A stretch of 64,000 nucleotides of DNA from Elusimicrobiota bacterium (GTDB taxonomy: Bacteria; Elusimicrobiota; Elusimicrobia; F11). This document shows, in pieces, positions 35,401-43,000 of the stretch (position 1 is the first letter of the stretch; every line of letters starts with the position of its first letter). The DNA is taken from positions 1 through 64,000 of the forward strand of contig JAJVIP010000033.1 in NCBI GenBank assembly GCA_022072025.1, read 5' to 3'. Below the pieces are notes generated by a model that was not told the DNA's origin, did no database searches, and saw only the letters and a program-made list of their open reading frames with translations. Position numbers and translations under genes: made by a program.

Positions 35401-36792
35401 ACTTTGACGATGATTGGAGAGTTGAAGGATTATCACGACATCATGACGCAGTTGTGGAATGATGGGGGCCTTATGGATCGCGCCGGCGTCAACGATCCGG
35501 GACTCGGCGACGTGACTGGTGAGATTAATAAGACATTGCAAAATCTGCTTTTGCGGCAATGGGGAAATCAGACCGTTAAGTGGAAGGAATTTCTTGAAAG
35601 CGAATATCCGAAATACAAGGCGACGGCCATTGCCCATGAAATCGGGCACATTCAAAACGGCTTTCAGCCGGATGAAAGAATTCCCTATCTCATAGAATTT
35701 GCCGCAACTCCTTACAAATGGCTGAAGCTTTATCAGGTCATCAAGAATAAATTCCGTCCCCGCCGATTTGAATCAACATTTCATAAAAAAGCCATCAACT
35801 ACATTCTGCATGATTTCTTAACCGGGATATTCAGCAAACCGGCAGGCTCCATAGCCGATATATCTGAAAAGTTACACCAGGACGCAGCCGACATCGATGA
35901 GAACGGCGATTTCACAACAGGACGTTTGGAAGCGGCTGCGCTTTTGCCCAAGGACTTGCTGGTGACTGCGGCATCAGCAACTATTCAACGACTCAAAGCC
36001 CCTTTGGCTGCGCGTATGGTGACTATCGCCGCGGACAATATGAAAGCTCAAAGAGACACCATCGCATCGCTTCGTGACATCCAAACATTGATTTTGGAAG
36101 GCGAGGCATTGTCGCCAATGGGTCTTGATCAAAAAATTGCCTCGCATGTGCCATCCCATCCCATTGCAGATACTCTCATAAACGATTTGGCTCAAGAGCT
36201 GAGCGACCGTGTTGCATCCAGGCGATTAAGCGAGGCTGAGGCCCAGGAGATTGCGGCTTTGTTGTCGGCGGTTCTTTGTTTGAGTTCCTCCAATAGGGGC
36301 GGCCTTCAATTGGTTTCCGTGGAAAATCTTTCCTCAAAAGCCAATAAGCCCAACGTGTTTGTGAAATGGATGCCCAGAAATGCGGAGGTCATCCAAATTA
36401 AGATTCAACAAGAAGCCAGTCGGTCAAAATCTCTCTCAAAGGGCGATCGCACCATTTTAATGGTGGATGGAAGTGTGGCAAAACTGGAGGATCTGAAAAA
36501 ACAATTCCCTTCGGTTGAAATTTTGGACTCCAGAAGTTATTCCAGTGTGACCGGTCTGTTGGAAACCATTCATAAGCGTGAAACAGAGGGGAATAAATGG
36601 ACGAATTATTTCCACCAGTTTATTTTGCGGCCCGAGGCGATGCCGCCGGGAAATTTCTTCAAGGTTGATGACGACAAGCTACGCGCAGCCTTCGAGGTCT
36701 TTCTGCTCTTAAATGACACCGAAGCCTTGCTCATTCCAGGAAACCTTCTCAACAATTTCGCAACCATGAGACACCGCCTTATCCAAGCGTAA
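23437..36792 (+). CDS. giant multidomain secreted/membrane protein 1 (4451 aa)
   Basis: Residues 1-25: signal peptide. About 110-690: a ChaN/Tiki-like module (LLQDVH with His131; GGFHTQEIA), shared with giant 2 and interrupted by three repeat-derived inserts. About 770-1155: membrane helices. 1480-1600: a kinase-like domain with QHGDLFENN (His1546) and LIDFFD but no visible glycine loop. About 1665-1780: a CPBP-like membrane protease (METLVFQ at 1673, HSAYNAF). 1930-2170: a Hanks-type kinase (GGFG near 1937, Lys1959, HGDLKPEN from 2061, DLG at 2081 instead of DFG). About 2350-2970: helical repeats. 3660-3810: a second CPBP-like domain. HEIGH at 4067-4071: zinc metalloprotease. Overall function unknown; a surface or periplasmic machine is likely. 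Domain calls are from motifs only. Confidence 0.8.
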   Translation: MRIPVKKSICVALSLCYFSTQVALGGIAESNIWTERKNAARLNNKSTSSQSQFAQLPASHSTSIFRQLPSVASALPHLPRSNDTLFSGKLKLSPPLRNLAEALPLAYATLQDVHNSGEDQVPPVVLLQDVHMNTEAQTNIARVLQELINRKSVGLVAVEGAFEKFDFKPFREFPDKKIAHEVTQIFLDKNVLAAPSYVGIRSAQEPPLFLGVDDRPHYEANVQAYLDSRPLMERLHKEIDQQEAKLSGEKRGAFSPDLLRFDADRCEYAKGQMGLGEYVSKLSAISSQFCHPERSEGSLGFISPKEIPRPLRRTRDDTVNNLRRSVETHHLVIEQFLEAYDLETRLDFNRVERERKSVLEKLSPTLNEREMTDLVAASFAYRMGKIGFGAYYQNLKRLCAEKGILLRHTPAFDDYIRYVLLSDGVQGGQLFSEIKALERKIFSSLARTEEEKNLIRESEHLDLTRKLIDFSLTPEEWQKYREADRGTKAQGPSTSLKDFESFYEQADLRSRKMVENLLKQIPNPKFEIPTQISQLNRRPGNLLAGAQVFPMKKTWIPARKHAGMTALKYSPLIEGNGRSTELFGLNSHEEPNSEEFRGPMVLVAGGFHTQEIARLLRDKKISYIVVSPKITRFNHEAGGPAEYLSVFAREKTPLDKLFEGKKLFLSDKATHLTHAPTALRWAAFAYSILTETVAKVSFKPSSRQSFGRDPGLPSGENLGPGQKHAGATNLSIFQLSLTRLSKVTFFFGSKKFRAELKGDKVLSIQDVTPGRLASFFILQGIVPLILFSLVLAGQIPLALLLLADLVVIRGSYHWWMKMKLKFAAARSEEFENPVQNINRSKSITILSRTVNVFVSILPIVTTILGSFIPTGSREIRTILGLSGFALGAGLVYVIRLYQHRASGQKGWPSFHDLSSDLLINASFLSFALRGILPDEIHPVEYGWFQTTFLSDYWTWIVGFHFFFGFVVMGISFGMARAWKRYQNRREGQADDGNPYYFNISPRSTRFWLLALPLLDVMMKFVGIHFPEMTAFHAGSASALISSIHYLLWIALYVSSFYIRIPLGGVLHVSGLMVNLTELLLWGGVFDPLFVLNVRPNLADLLGLVGFGVMIADVFHVFFSRDLELRNIFRHRQPQAFLRSLFMGLVLLTPVLGIISWSAKGPPLAPPGLSVVTEDYAFMLKPDSAGLENNPQDFKRYVEWVLRRQSFGDPEKSSINFSGLEGRELVTRFPHQTLSVLLELEKKFPPIKKHIPKPAGFVYSVQTFQDERYPLAIQHLKAVVEAYLDIQNLTDLDSVSPGKGLLVVSRPIIGDTLFLREFSRKQIEQRWIINPGARELDIDQGFTAETAHSLKNSVDPFWKRVVDEWMSRHPKEIQEYLDSLKPPQETSEPAYGLGQKAGVNFEPTRPASSNDATSPLFLNPDSSDESSDLSWPWLLAITGGAFLWAGWFVNALRRKSSAIRWVIERRAVGPHKALFRKLIDIKHPSVPKHRVNSQGEIEVQWIKGIRLDEAAKNLHSKPSQVFFEQLAEWVSQVAEACVLLESQGLQHGDLFENNVIIETETNLALLIDFFDPRWILWNNRTNSFEVRDQDANMIREVLKEPLVHWLLANQTQNLGINEQDPLFRDLWQFASARYDSVAEFNRALQNVRKKIKDGSGRGTPRRDLSAGVVFMPMVETLVFQVMINSILGPWWTAGLFAAAHVITRWVKRALAEGFNRETLAGMTALKFPKTVFQMALLFILSVDFTIPFQYFDPVTAFFISAAIHSAYNAFVLFVRSLGRRLESSLIQTLGDWLPLASLGGEARSAKPKNQTQTKSPAYIPRVHSVSTLLEDEKPKLEENKSSVSQSVLGFISRNFSDPDIHALHHEMMVRSSTYRDNFPNTERSAEKIEANTIRQYWDELETAKLLLEESFQTGIPLQAQLQDEILGGYKIIRQINQGGFGILYEAKSLADPNGPSVAIKVPSIRTIDPLSGRPIPTPLTHLIVAIAALRQEHKNLEQARKRTGVAPRPIGLGRDRNTGTSFLVMEFIEGPNLAERKIPLTLQEAIRLGEAVLELHQAGLVHGDLKPENILISFEGRVRLVDLGAAVSSSHTPQKQFGDYFFSLIHVDSGRITGEFSTTASDVFSLAMVISHLLPKDIEVRKDVRSILVRATNENVGERSLLTKLLDDLRSVDLASQVPKVEGRGSLFSQLTKSIQFKDTPLDPMQVTQPDTWRGFKASLRDGAIGRDLTFHLSPNPINPRNSSVASGLGQIAPAIIFVSWAQGHAWITFAVFLMVLAIVVIVRFILSTQSDSGPEVKAFTMNDYNRDIFPILNKAFEELPENVKTVMLKTGVTQDWIQVMKREKENLNPLSWAMTETVKAFPDPNAWPTLLQLCRQADKYGAGLIGNTLPTLAGSLKTVADIRRIGLGLILIADRHETEGFKDAVFSYMAFRFDEFFGERLMDHWDEIMELSELYGPETHTLFQDGLNFPYREIGQNRFYDRWPLYRKIALQAKGQALGLLQQTIPKLETKNPAILDKIVDDLIRIANGMPAGETYVLRWGIPAALDVFNYDPNYWPAILGPALRGNERSYELLDKGYVALKPLLATPDLAEKYGTDLVGAFLSNPELQSSERSHFCEKVLPSLIDNWGEDFPMYWPSIIKVLGDAKNSHGIVEALSVIHEMKTVIHNRSDFEKYARDLARLSNASGRHFHGLPAELKSFKRAMPNEWQTRWDDVVAMAVRSEGNIHEFFMAGISNAQKALGDRWSDEEYWQTLKRVSESAGEWGAHILSYGIPFLIQHNLVSSPTDLERYAIDMAKMAGAMEGNGSQLFYTVLNAMADLSAGNLVTHWPDYMKICLANGDKAHELIRDGFQTVKNNIADDLFDQFWTPLVKFSLEAPKAAQLTMRISFRLLLTKSTTKEEFSSYVDDFIALGKSVNKAFFYSGGLPDWQHSAGRHLHELWPGIRDLSLACGSLAHEVLNNKNKFLSNIRNGRETPGIASETDRVRLASDYLTSLAHIVRSIRKSDLAEFEQTTVINYLLKSKRNPYRLRAIYDIYFNPNETMKIQDPTSPVEACHRMYIDRLNLKHKKKQPYAFYDAMPDEFLRAHQQHPRRLPITLLPAFIDLFLKEDMTLLADYDFEDNKKVPTAELFFKLLTSANRLQGWEGLKLRVRQKMDLLQVFKDKEAVGKYVRLGLIFLEKKYGLATLKGKDLSKETLINNIPDGPAYEITRFLIDWLELSFELLEIERAAEEIGNQNIPVYELRTRVLTRVDQFIAATSEQREKSFAAYQSEVKKFRKAFRVLKLNLLAGFLKNHARESHQDFEVGVRHLRLYEEISGRNQDGKTEFDNLYELAVSNKNDPDAIDSLYRVAVAQAKGQYQAYRYESADYLDALNRWEKARLEKGQKPEEVKLERQRSQKAWEENQYYSATDPNTGKEVSMAFTDDFTTTLNMGNPVNFGSCQATYKPTYNRGLTGTLSNGGNKLEVLFSEGKFIGRRIVRLKATDEGELIVFREPLYFDGQLGFPIESVKENLDQIHALVTSRLGLRHDQIDDEPYESASVTWPAVRGNAAWDYSDTYGKQFSDQPAGLVYVNEKTDFSVSLELRLVSAQKATVPQNWIQINELEFAQRNFGKSRLGIDVSRVSVKEDDNSKSVILPIRLALISGNVKKSASLLPINNPFYLIVIAPIWETLAFHNGAESWAAQGLSWLLGIDYSGNTMALVLIGSVLFAFAHTIVMWIVRAHHSGRAALSYGRKNNLSLSQTFFIFLQLAYRLNHNHFKRDIHHLLVRSILGFCLTVLPSPTVLHGAYNFLVFSFFGKKLPIGAIGSTKGNGSKETDNPEQRVLQAAIDKMNEEVPSIYNSINQQLDQTTKNQVTLQSSINDQLKKLFEEVAALGVGIQEFNALSQALQQGTFSPTLVMNTLSQVFYRHGLYLSFDYYSTARISNVPHIGIWEIIKTEVDERNGTVVIELGKNRVPTYFMSEEMEDAACAFTTDKVIYDGKIPIVLNTLTMIGELKDYHDIMTQLWNDGGLMDRAGVNDPGLGDVTGEINKTLQNLLLRQWGNQTVKWKEFLESEYPKYKATAIAHEIGHIQNGFQPDERIPYLIEFAATPYKWLKLYQVIKNKFRPRRFESTFHKKAINYILHDFLTGIFSKPAGSIADISEKLHQDAADIDENGDFTTGRLEAAALLPKDLLVTAASATIQRLKAPLAARMVTIAADNMKAQRDTIASLRDIQTLILEGEALSPMGLDQKIASHVPSHPIADTLINDLAQELSDRVASRRLSEAEAQEIAALLSAVLCLSSSNRGGLQLVSVENLSSKANKPNVFVKWMPRNAEVIQIKIQQEASRSKSLSKGDRTILMVDGSVAKLEDLKKQFPSVEILDSRSYSSVTGLLETIHKRETEGNKWTNYFHQFILRPEAMPPGNFFKVDDDKLRAAFEVFLLLNDTEALLIPGNLLNNFATMRHRLIQA
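24304..24388. repeat. intergenic-type palindromic repeat inserted in frame in giant gene 1
   Basis: TGTCATCCTGAGCGCAGCG at one end and GGACTCGGGATGACAC at the other form an imperfect inverted repeat. Translated it reads CHPERSEGS ... RRTRDD, the familiar spurious peptide of this intergenic repeat class. The paralogous module of giant 2 lacks it. Confidence 0.8.
25046..25133. repeat. second in-frame palindromic repeat in giant gene 1
   Basis: GTCGCCCCGGC ... GCCGGGATGACGGC with internal GGCCGGGGCCCAGG and CCTGGATCCCGGCC arms. It encodes LLAGAQVFPMKKTWIPARKH followed by AGMT, the translation of a common dispersed repeat. It is absent from giant 2. Confidence 0.8.
25534..25620. repeat. third in-frame palindromic repeat in giant gene 1
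   Basis: CGTCATCCCGGC ... GCCGGGGCGACG with inner GGATCCAGG and CCTGGGCCCC arms. It has the same family as 25046-25133 but in the opposite overall orientation. It is flanked by similar sequences (GAGACTGTTGCGAAAGTAA and GAGACTTTCGAAAGTAA). Confidence 0.75.
28591..28612 (+). repeat. fragment of the same repeat in giant gene 1
   Basis: Twenty-two bases beginning GCCGGGATGACGGC are identical to 25120-25141 and again encode AGMTALK in the same frame. They lie inside the first CPBP-protease-like domain. It is either a remnant of a repeat insertion or a short conversion tract. Confidence 0.6.
30480..32370 (+). other. alternating ~38-residue alpha-helical repeats in giant protein 1
   Basis: Tryptophan codons at 30535, 30769, 30883, 31102, 31342, 31570, 31687, 31921, 32035 and 32257 mark a repeated motif (for example YWPAILGPAL, YWPSIIKVLG, HWPDYMKICL, LWPGIRDLSL). 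Spacings are 78, 38, 73, 80, 76, 39, 78, 38 and 74 residues, meaning one or two units of about 38. Intervening W-less units look alike too (LERYAIDMAKMAG, FEKYARDLARLSN). It is probably a superhelical scaffold like HEAT or TPR, but I do not recognise the family. Confidence 0.65.
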
Positions 36793-36820
36793 AAGAAACA
36801 GCCCCCCCCCCTGAAATTTC

Positions 36821-36882
36821 ATTAGGATTTAGAACTTAGAAATTAGGATTTAACGGCGAATGACTAAACTCTAAATCCTAAT
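36821..36882. repeat. inverted repeat between the two giant genes
   Basis: ATTAGGATTTAGA (36821-36833) pairs with TCTAAATCCTAAT (36870-36882), with an extra ATTAGGATTTA in between. It may act as a bidirectional transcript end for giant gene 1, as TTTTATTTT follows. The nearby run of ten C bases at 36802-36811 is a likely sequencing-error spot but is non-coding. Confidence 0.6.
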
Positions 36883-36897
36883 GGATTTTATTTTCCC

Positions 36898-36941
36898 GTT
36901 ACAGAAGCGTTACAAATTTGTTTCAGAAGATTTACAGATTC
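36898..36941 (+). promoter_or_regulatory. four 11-bp direct repeats upstream of giant gene 2 (PHO-box-like)
   Basis: GTTACAG, GTTACAA, GTTTCAG and TTTACAG begin at 36898, 36909, 36920 and 36931, exactly 11 bases apart. Direct 7-mers in 11-bp register are how OmpR/PhoB-type response regulators bind, and TT(A/T)ACA-type units recall the Bacillus PhoP box. A TTTAAT box follows at 36952. Which regulator binds is unknown. Confidence 0.5.
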
Positions 36942-37051
36942 TTAAGAGGAATTTAATTTTGATTCACTAGCATTCTTCCGAAAACAGGATTCAAAAACCA
37001 TTCGATTTGAAAGTTTTTGACGCCCAAATATTTTATTTCTCGGGGGAAATA

Positions 37052-40000
37052 ATGAAAAAACAATTGGCCGGTGTCCTCTCGGTCGTGTTGTTGCACACTC
37101 AAGTCGTATTCGCCTATCAACCACAAAAGTCCTTTTGGCAAGAGCGCCAGAAACAAATTCAATATGCTTCATTGCCTCTCCCGCCACATAAATCACTCGG
37201 TTCTTCTTCCGCTCTCCTCCCTGAAATCAATACGAACTCCGCGCTAACAAAAAAAACCAAGGACCTAAAAGGCGCGGACCGGTTGGCTCGAATAACGCCG
37301 CATGTCACATTTCAAGATAATTTTAACGGGAAGTCGGATCGCACAATTCTCTTGTTGCAGGACATTCACCAGAACCAAGAGGCCCAAACGCAACTTTCCT
37401 CCGCGTTAAAGGCCCTGGTTGAAGGGCCGGGAAAGGGCGCCGTGGTGGTGGGTCTTGAAGGCGCGCATGGACATTTTCTTTACGATCTTTATAAAAAGTT
37501 TTCCGATCGCAAGGCGGCGACCCAAGTGGCCGATGAATTTTTCCAAGCCGGGGACATCAGCGGGCCCGCCCATGCGGGTTTCACCAGCTACCAACAACAG
37601 GGGCACCCGTCTCTCTTTTTTTGGGGAATCGAGGATCCGGACTTGTATCGAAAAAATGTCCAGGCTTATCGAAATTCTCATCAGGAAAAAAAGAGCGCGC
37701 AAAGACAAGTCAACGCGCTGATCTCTGAGATTCGTGATCAAAAGAAGTCAGTCTATTCCAAAAGTCTGTTGGCCTTTGACCAAAAACTGTCCAGCTATCG
37801 TCAAGGAACCTTGTCGTTGGCTGATTATGTCGAAGCGTTGCGCCTCCACGCGCCCACTCTCTCCTTGCAACTGCAAGTTTTTCTCGAGGCCGCCCGAATG
37901 GAGAAATCATTAAATTTCTCTCGTATTGAAAAAGAACGCCCCTCGCTACTTGAAAGATTGCTGTCCCGTTTAACACCAGCAGAGACGAATGAACTTTTGT
38001 CCCGAAGCGTGTCCCTGGAAAGACGTTTGGAAACCTATGGCCAGTATTACCAGTGGTTTCGCCGCTTGTGCGAGCAACATGAAATTTCGCTATCAGACAC
38101 TCCGGCTTTTGACGACTATATCCGTTATGTGCTCTTGACCAATGAGTTGCGCGCGGACGAGCTCATGGAAAGCGTTAAGCGGTTGGAAGATCAAGTTCTT
38201 AACCAATTGGCGGGTTCCCCCTCAGCTCTTGAGTTGGCACAGAGAGATCAATATGCCTTTTTGGCGGGCCGTTTGTTGGAGTTTGGACTAACCCCGCAAG
38301 AATGGGTCCAGTATCAAACGCGGAAAAGAGACGTTCGTCCCCTTAACCTTTCCACCTTTGAATCTTTTTACCAAGCCGCTGACGCGCGCAACGAAAAGTT
38401 GGCGGACAACTTATTGTCCGTAACCCATCGAGCCTCATTGGTCGCGCCGGGCACTGAGCTTGCGGTGTTGGTGGTGGGGGGCTATCACACCCCCGGCATT
38501 ACGGAGGTTTTTAAAAGGAAAAATATCTCCTATGTGGTGGCCTCTCCTAAAATTTCAAAGGTCGAAACCGCGCAGGGCAGCGCTTACCTTTCAGTTTTTG
38601 ACCAGGAAAAAACATCTCTCGAAAAAATTCTGTCCGGAGAGAAACTTTTCTTAAGCGCCGTTCCGGCCGGCACCGCTCGGTCCTTGATCCCGTGGCCCTC
38701 GGTGCTTCTGCGCATGGCCGAACGCGTTAAAACCCTTTCCAGAAATTTCAATGCCTTGGATGAAAAGATCGCAGAGCGGTTAAGAGAACATCAATCCCCC
38801 CAAAAATGGTTGATCGCCGGCGTTTTGTTGGGGGGGATCCTTTGGTCCACCGATTCAATTTTTTCTTTTAATTTGTTGTGGGGGCTTCTTTCCGTCTGTT
38901 TTTTGGGCGCTGTCATTGTTGGTCAAGGGAAAGGAGGGTCTGATCAGAATTCTCAAGTTGAGATATTAAAGGAATTGGGTGTCAATTTTGATCCGAGGTT
39001 TCAAGCGCGGGCTCTCGCTTTGTTGGAAAAAGGAGAGGCGAACTGGACTGCTGAAGATAGGCAGGAACGGGACGCTCTCATGACGGAGGCCCGGAAGGCC
39101 CATGATTGGATGATGGGTTGGATAAAAAAATCCCCCCATTACGCCAACCTCAAAGGAAACCCGCCCATTTTGATCAGCCTTGAAGGCATTATCAGCGCCA
39201 TCGAAGAAAATTCAGGTCGTCGCCTCACCAGTTATGCGGGAGGCCTGGGAGTATTGTTTGGCGAGTGGGTGCGCGCCATTGCCTATTTGGGGGGCACGTC
39301 ATTTGACCCCGATCCCGATGCGCCGCAATTCACCATCATCATTCCCAATTATTCAGAAGGAGTGAAAAAATCACACTTGAGTTGGTGCGATATCCCTTTG
39401 GCAAACGAACGGGTGTCCGTGCGGCCCCAGAATTATGGAATTGACCGGCTGAAAGAGGCCGACGGCAGCCCGCTTCAAGTTGAAATCCCTGTTTCTTTTG
39501 GTGACGAGGGTGTCCAACTGGTCAAGGTGGAGTTCTCCGCCGTTTCAGTTGGGAATATAAAAATCGCCATGCCAATGACGGATATTGAGGGCCAACCTGA
39601 CAACCATAGGACCATCCTTCGTCAACTTTACGATGGGGAACTCTCAAGCGAGACAAGATTTCGTCAGGAATGGGTGATTGGCCTCAGCGCTTATGAACTG
39701 AGGAAAAAATGGGGACTCACGGAGGGCCCCATTCACCTCAACGAAACGGCGACCTTTGCCTATTTGATCGGCATGATTCGGGAGGTCACGGAAGAATATG
39801 TTAAGCAAGGGGCCCCGCTCTCTGAAGCTTACGACCTGGCTTTGGAACGTGTGGGATCCCAAATTGTGTTTTTTACCCATACTTTGGTAGCAGCGGGAAT
39901 TGACAAATTTTATTCTGAAATCCGTATGCTGCATTATGTTCGCAAGTATATGTCCATGTCCGAGGTGATCATGCGATCGGTGGATCATGACCTCATGGCA

Positions 40001-43000
40001 TCCTGGGTGGTAACGGGGAAAACTTCAGATTTAGGAAGCAAAAAACTCCCTTCGCTTTTACACCGCTCGCATTATTCTCCTCTCAACTTCATCGTTCGCC
40101 TCATCGTTCAAAGTAAAGGCGGATCCATTGTGGCGGTGAGCAAACGCAATGCGGATAAAGCAAGAGAATTCATCGTTGAAGAAGGTATTATCGACAAGGT
40201 GGATGCTTGGCGGCTGCCGCTTACTTGGGTGACCAATGGGGTGGATCACCTGTTCTGGATGAACAGGGTTGTGGCCAAAGTAATGAATTGGTTCCGGTCC
40301 GATCCCGATCAAAGAACCCCGTGGAGAATCTTAAACCCCCAAGATCCTTTGGCATTAGAAATGGTGACGGAAATATTTAATAAATCTTTGCCCTCCAACT
40401 ACAAAAAGGTTGGCCTTAAAGACAGAAAGCTTAAACGATCACTCCAACAAAACAAAAAGAAAGCCATTGCCATGGTGAGAAAATCAACCAAAGTCCGCTA
40501 TTTGCGGGTTCTTTCCGACCTGAAGGAAAAATTCCAAACCGATGGCCAGCATTCAGAGGCTTTGTATCAAGCCCAATATGAACGGGTTAAAACTCGCTGG
40601 GAATCTTATTCGGGCGAGACCCTGCCGTTGTCTCTTGCAGACCTCGATACCGAAGAAATTCAAAACCACTCCTTTGATCGGCTGTTGGATTCCAACCTAT
40701 TCCTTGTGACCTGGGCGCGCCGCATTGTGGAATACAAACGGATCCTGTTGACGCTTTTTGGGGAACAACTCCCAATGGTTGAAAGAAGAATAGTTCGCTT
40801 TGTGAAAATTAACGGACAAATTGATGAAAATGATTTGGGTTACATTGAAAGCGCCGGGAACCTCGCAGATGAAATTATTCGTGACTTGGGAGATGAAAGC
40901 CTTCGGAGATTTGTTGACTTGGTCCTGCAGCGCCAGACCCAGTTCATTTTTGCCGGCAATGCTTTTTCTCGCGATGGTCGGTTGATGATTTTTCTTTTAC
41001 ATCGGGTCATTGATCATTTGGCCAAATCACACCCCGCCCTCATGAACCGGGTGGTTTTCTTGGAGGGTTACAACGAAGAGAAATCTCAATTGTTGGTGCG
41101 GGGGGCGGACGCTTGGTTAAACACGCCGCGACTGTGGGAGGAGGCCTCGGGCACCAGCGGAATGAAGGGAGAAGCCGTTCCCATCACCAGTTTAGACGGC
41201 TGGGCCGCCACCGGCTTTTTCCCTGGCTTGATTGGGTTTGGAATTGAGTCTCCCATGGTGGGGCCAGATCCCGATCATCCCACGCCAGAACACCCCAAAA
41301 ATTGGGCTCCAGCGTTAAATGAATCTTCAGGTGACTATAGAGAAAAATTAGAAGAGAGAATGGATTCCCTTCTGGCAAAGGAATATTTGAAACAAGAGGC
41401 GGCCAATCTTTATGATGCTTTGAACAGAGCAGTCGATATGAAAACAAATCGCCCTAACGATTGGCTTAATTTGGTTCGGCGTTGGAGCTATTACCGCGCC
41501 ATGGTTTATGATATTCGCGGAGAGATTACCGGTCGTTTGGTGCCCGATGTGAGTGGCACGGGGAGTGAGAAGTACGTTCACAATTCCGATGATTTTGAAC
41601 CAGGAATCCTGGCTTTATACGACAAGGCCATTGAGGGACGCCGCAGGATCAGAAGGCTTCACGCCGTCCGTCTTTCCCCTCAGTTAAAGGATTTGTTTTC
41701 CAGAATTAAACGAGAGTTTAAATTTGCGCCAGCACAAGTGCAGTTGAACGGACAACCACCCACCCTTCAGTTTGATTTTACGGCAGATCCTGAATTGTTA
41801 TCCCAAGTCCAAATTGTCGCTCACTGGGGCAATGAAATACGTGGACAACATTGGCGCAATACGGTTATCCCGGCCCAAAACATTGCTCGAACAAAAGTTG
41901 ATGAAAAATGGGTGGGGGATATAAAAATTTCTGAAACCCATCACCATCAAGTCACCTTCCAGCTTCCAAATGAGCTCATCCCTGGAGATAAATACGGGGT
42001 TATATTTTTTGTGGCGCCGAAAGAAGTGCCGATTGATGAAATCGATATCTTTCGACACTGGATGGATTCCGGTAACGTGTTGGTGACAATCCCTCATAAC
42101 ATCTCCACAACTCCTGATCCGATACCTCATGACCTTAGAAGCGCGCTGCTTCCCATGGTTGGGACGTTAATCCTGGCAAGTTTGGATCCCAGCCTCCTGC
42201 CCTATGTGGGAGCGGTGGTGGGAATTGTGGCAATAAGTTTTTTCTTGGCTTTTCTGATTTATTTCTTTCGCGGGGCCCCCAGAGTTAATGGATACATCGA
42301 AGAGTTTGGCAAGGAACTCGCACAGGGGAAATTCGACGAAGACTTATTAATGAAGGCTATTCAGTCTCTGGCCCAGGATGAAAATTTTATTGAGTCTCAG
42401 ACGGATAAGATTCCGTTCGTTGATATTCGAGAAAAAATGCTGGTTCAATTGGCCGATGCCATTCGACAATCCACTTTGCGTGATGAGATTATCGTTCGGA
42501 TTCAAGAAGTGGATATTCTTTTCAATAGGGACATTGGGGTTCGTAAATCCGCTCGAAGAATTTTGAAGGCCCTTGACGTTTATAACGATTTGGAGAATCA
42601 GGTTAATATGGCAGGTTCTGAACCTCCTTCCATTGATCTTATGTCCAGAAGCATCCTGGGGGGGCTTGTGGGGGCTTGGGTCCCCAGTATTTTAAAAGCT
42701 TTAAGGCATGGGGACCGTGATTTGATCGGAGCTGCTTATGAGGTTTCCAAATCGGAAAAGATTGAAGTCGAGGGTATTAAAGATCGCATCGACATTGTGG
42801 CCATGTACGCCTTTCAATATGTGTTTAAAAAATACGGTATCACAGGAAAGGCCATGGCCAGTGAAGGAGAGGGACGAGATGAAGTTAAGGCGATTGTCGC
42901 TGGAGAATTGGTGGCTCCCCCCGTTTTTTGGAAACGGATTTCCCTGAATCTTTCACATGTTTTCCTTTTGTGTTTGTTGTTGCCCTTGAAATCTTTCGGG

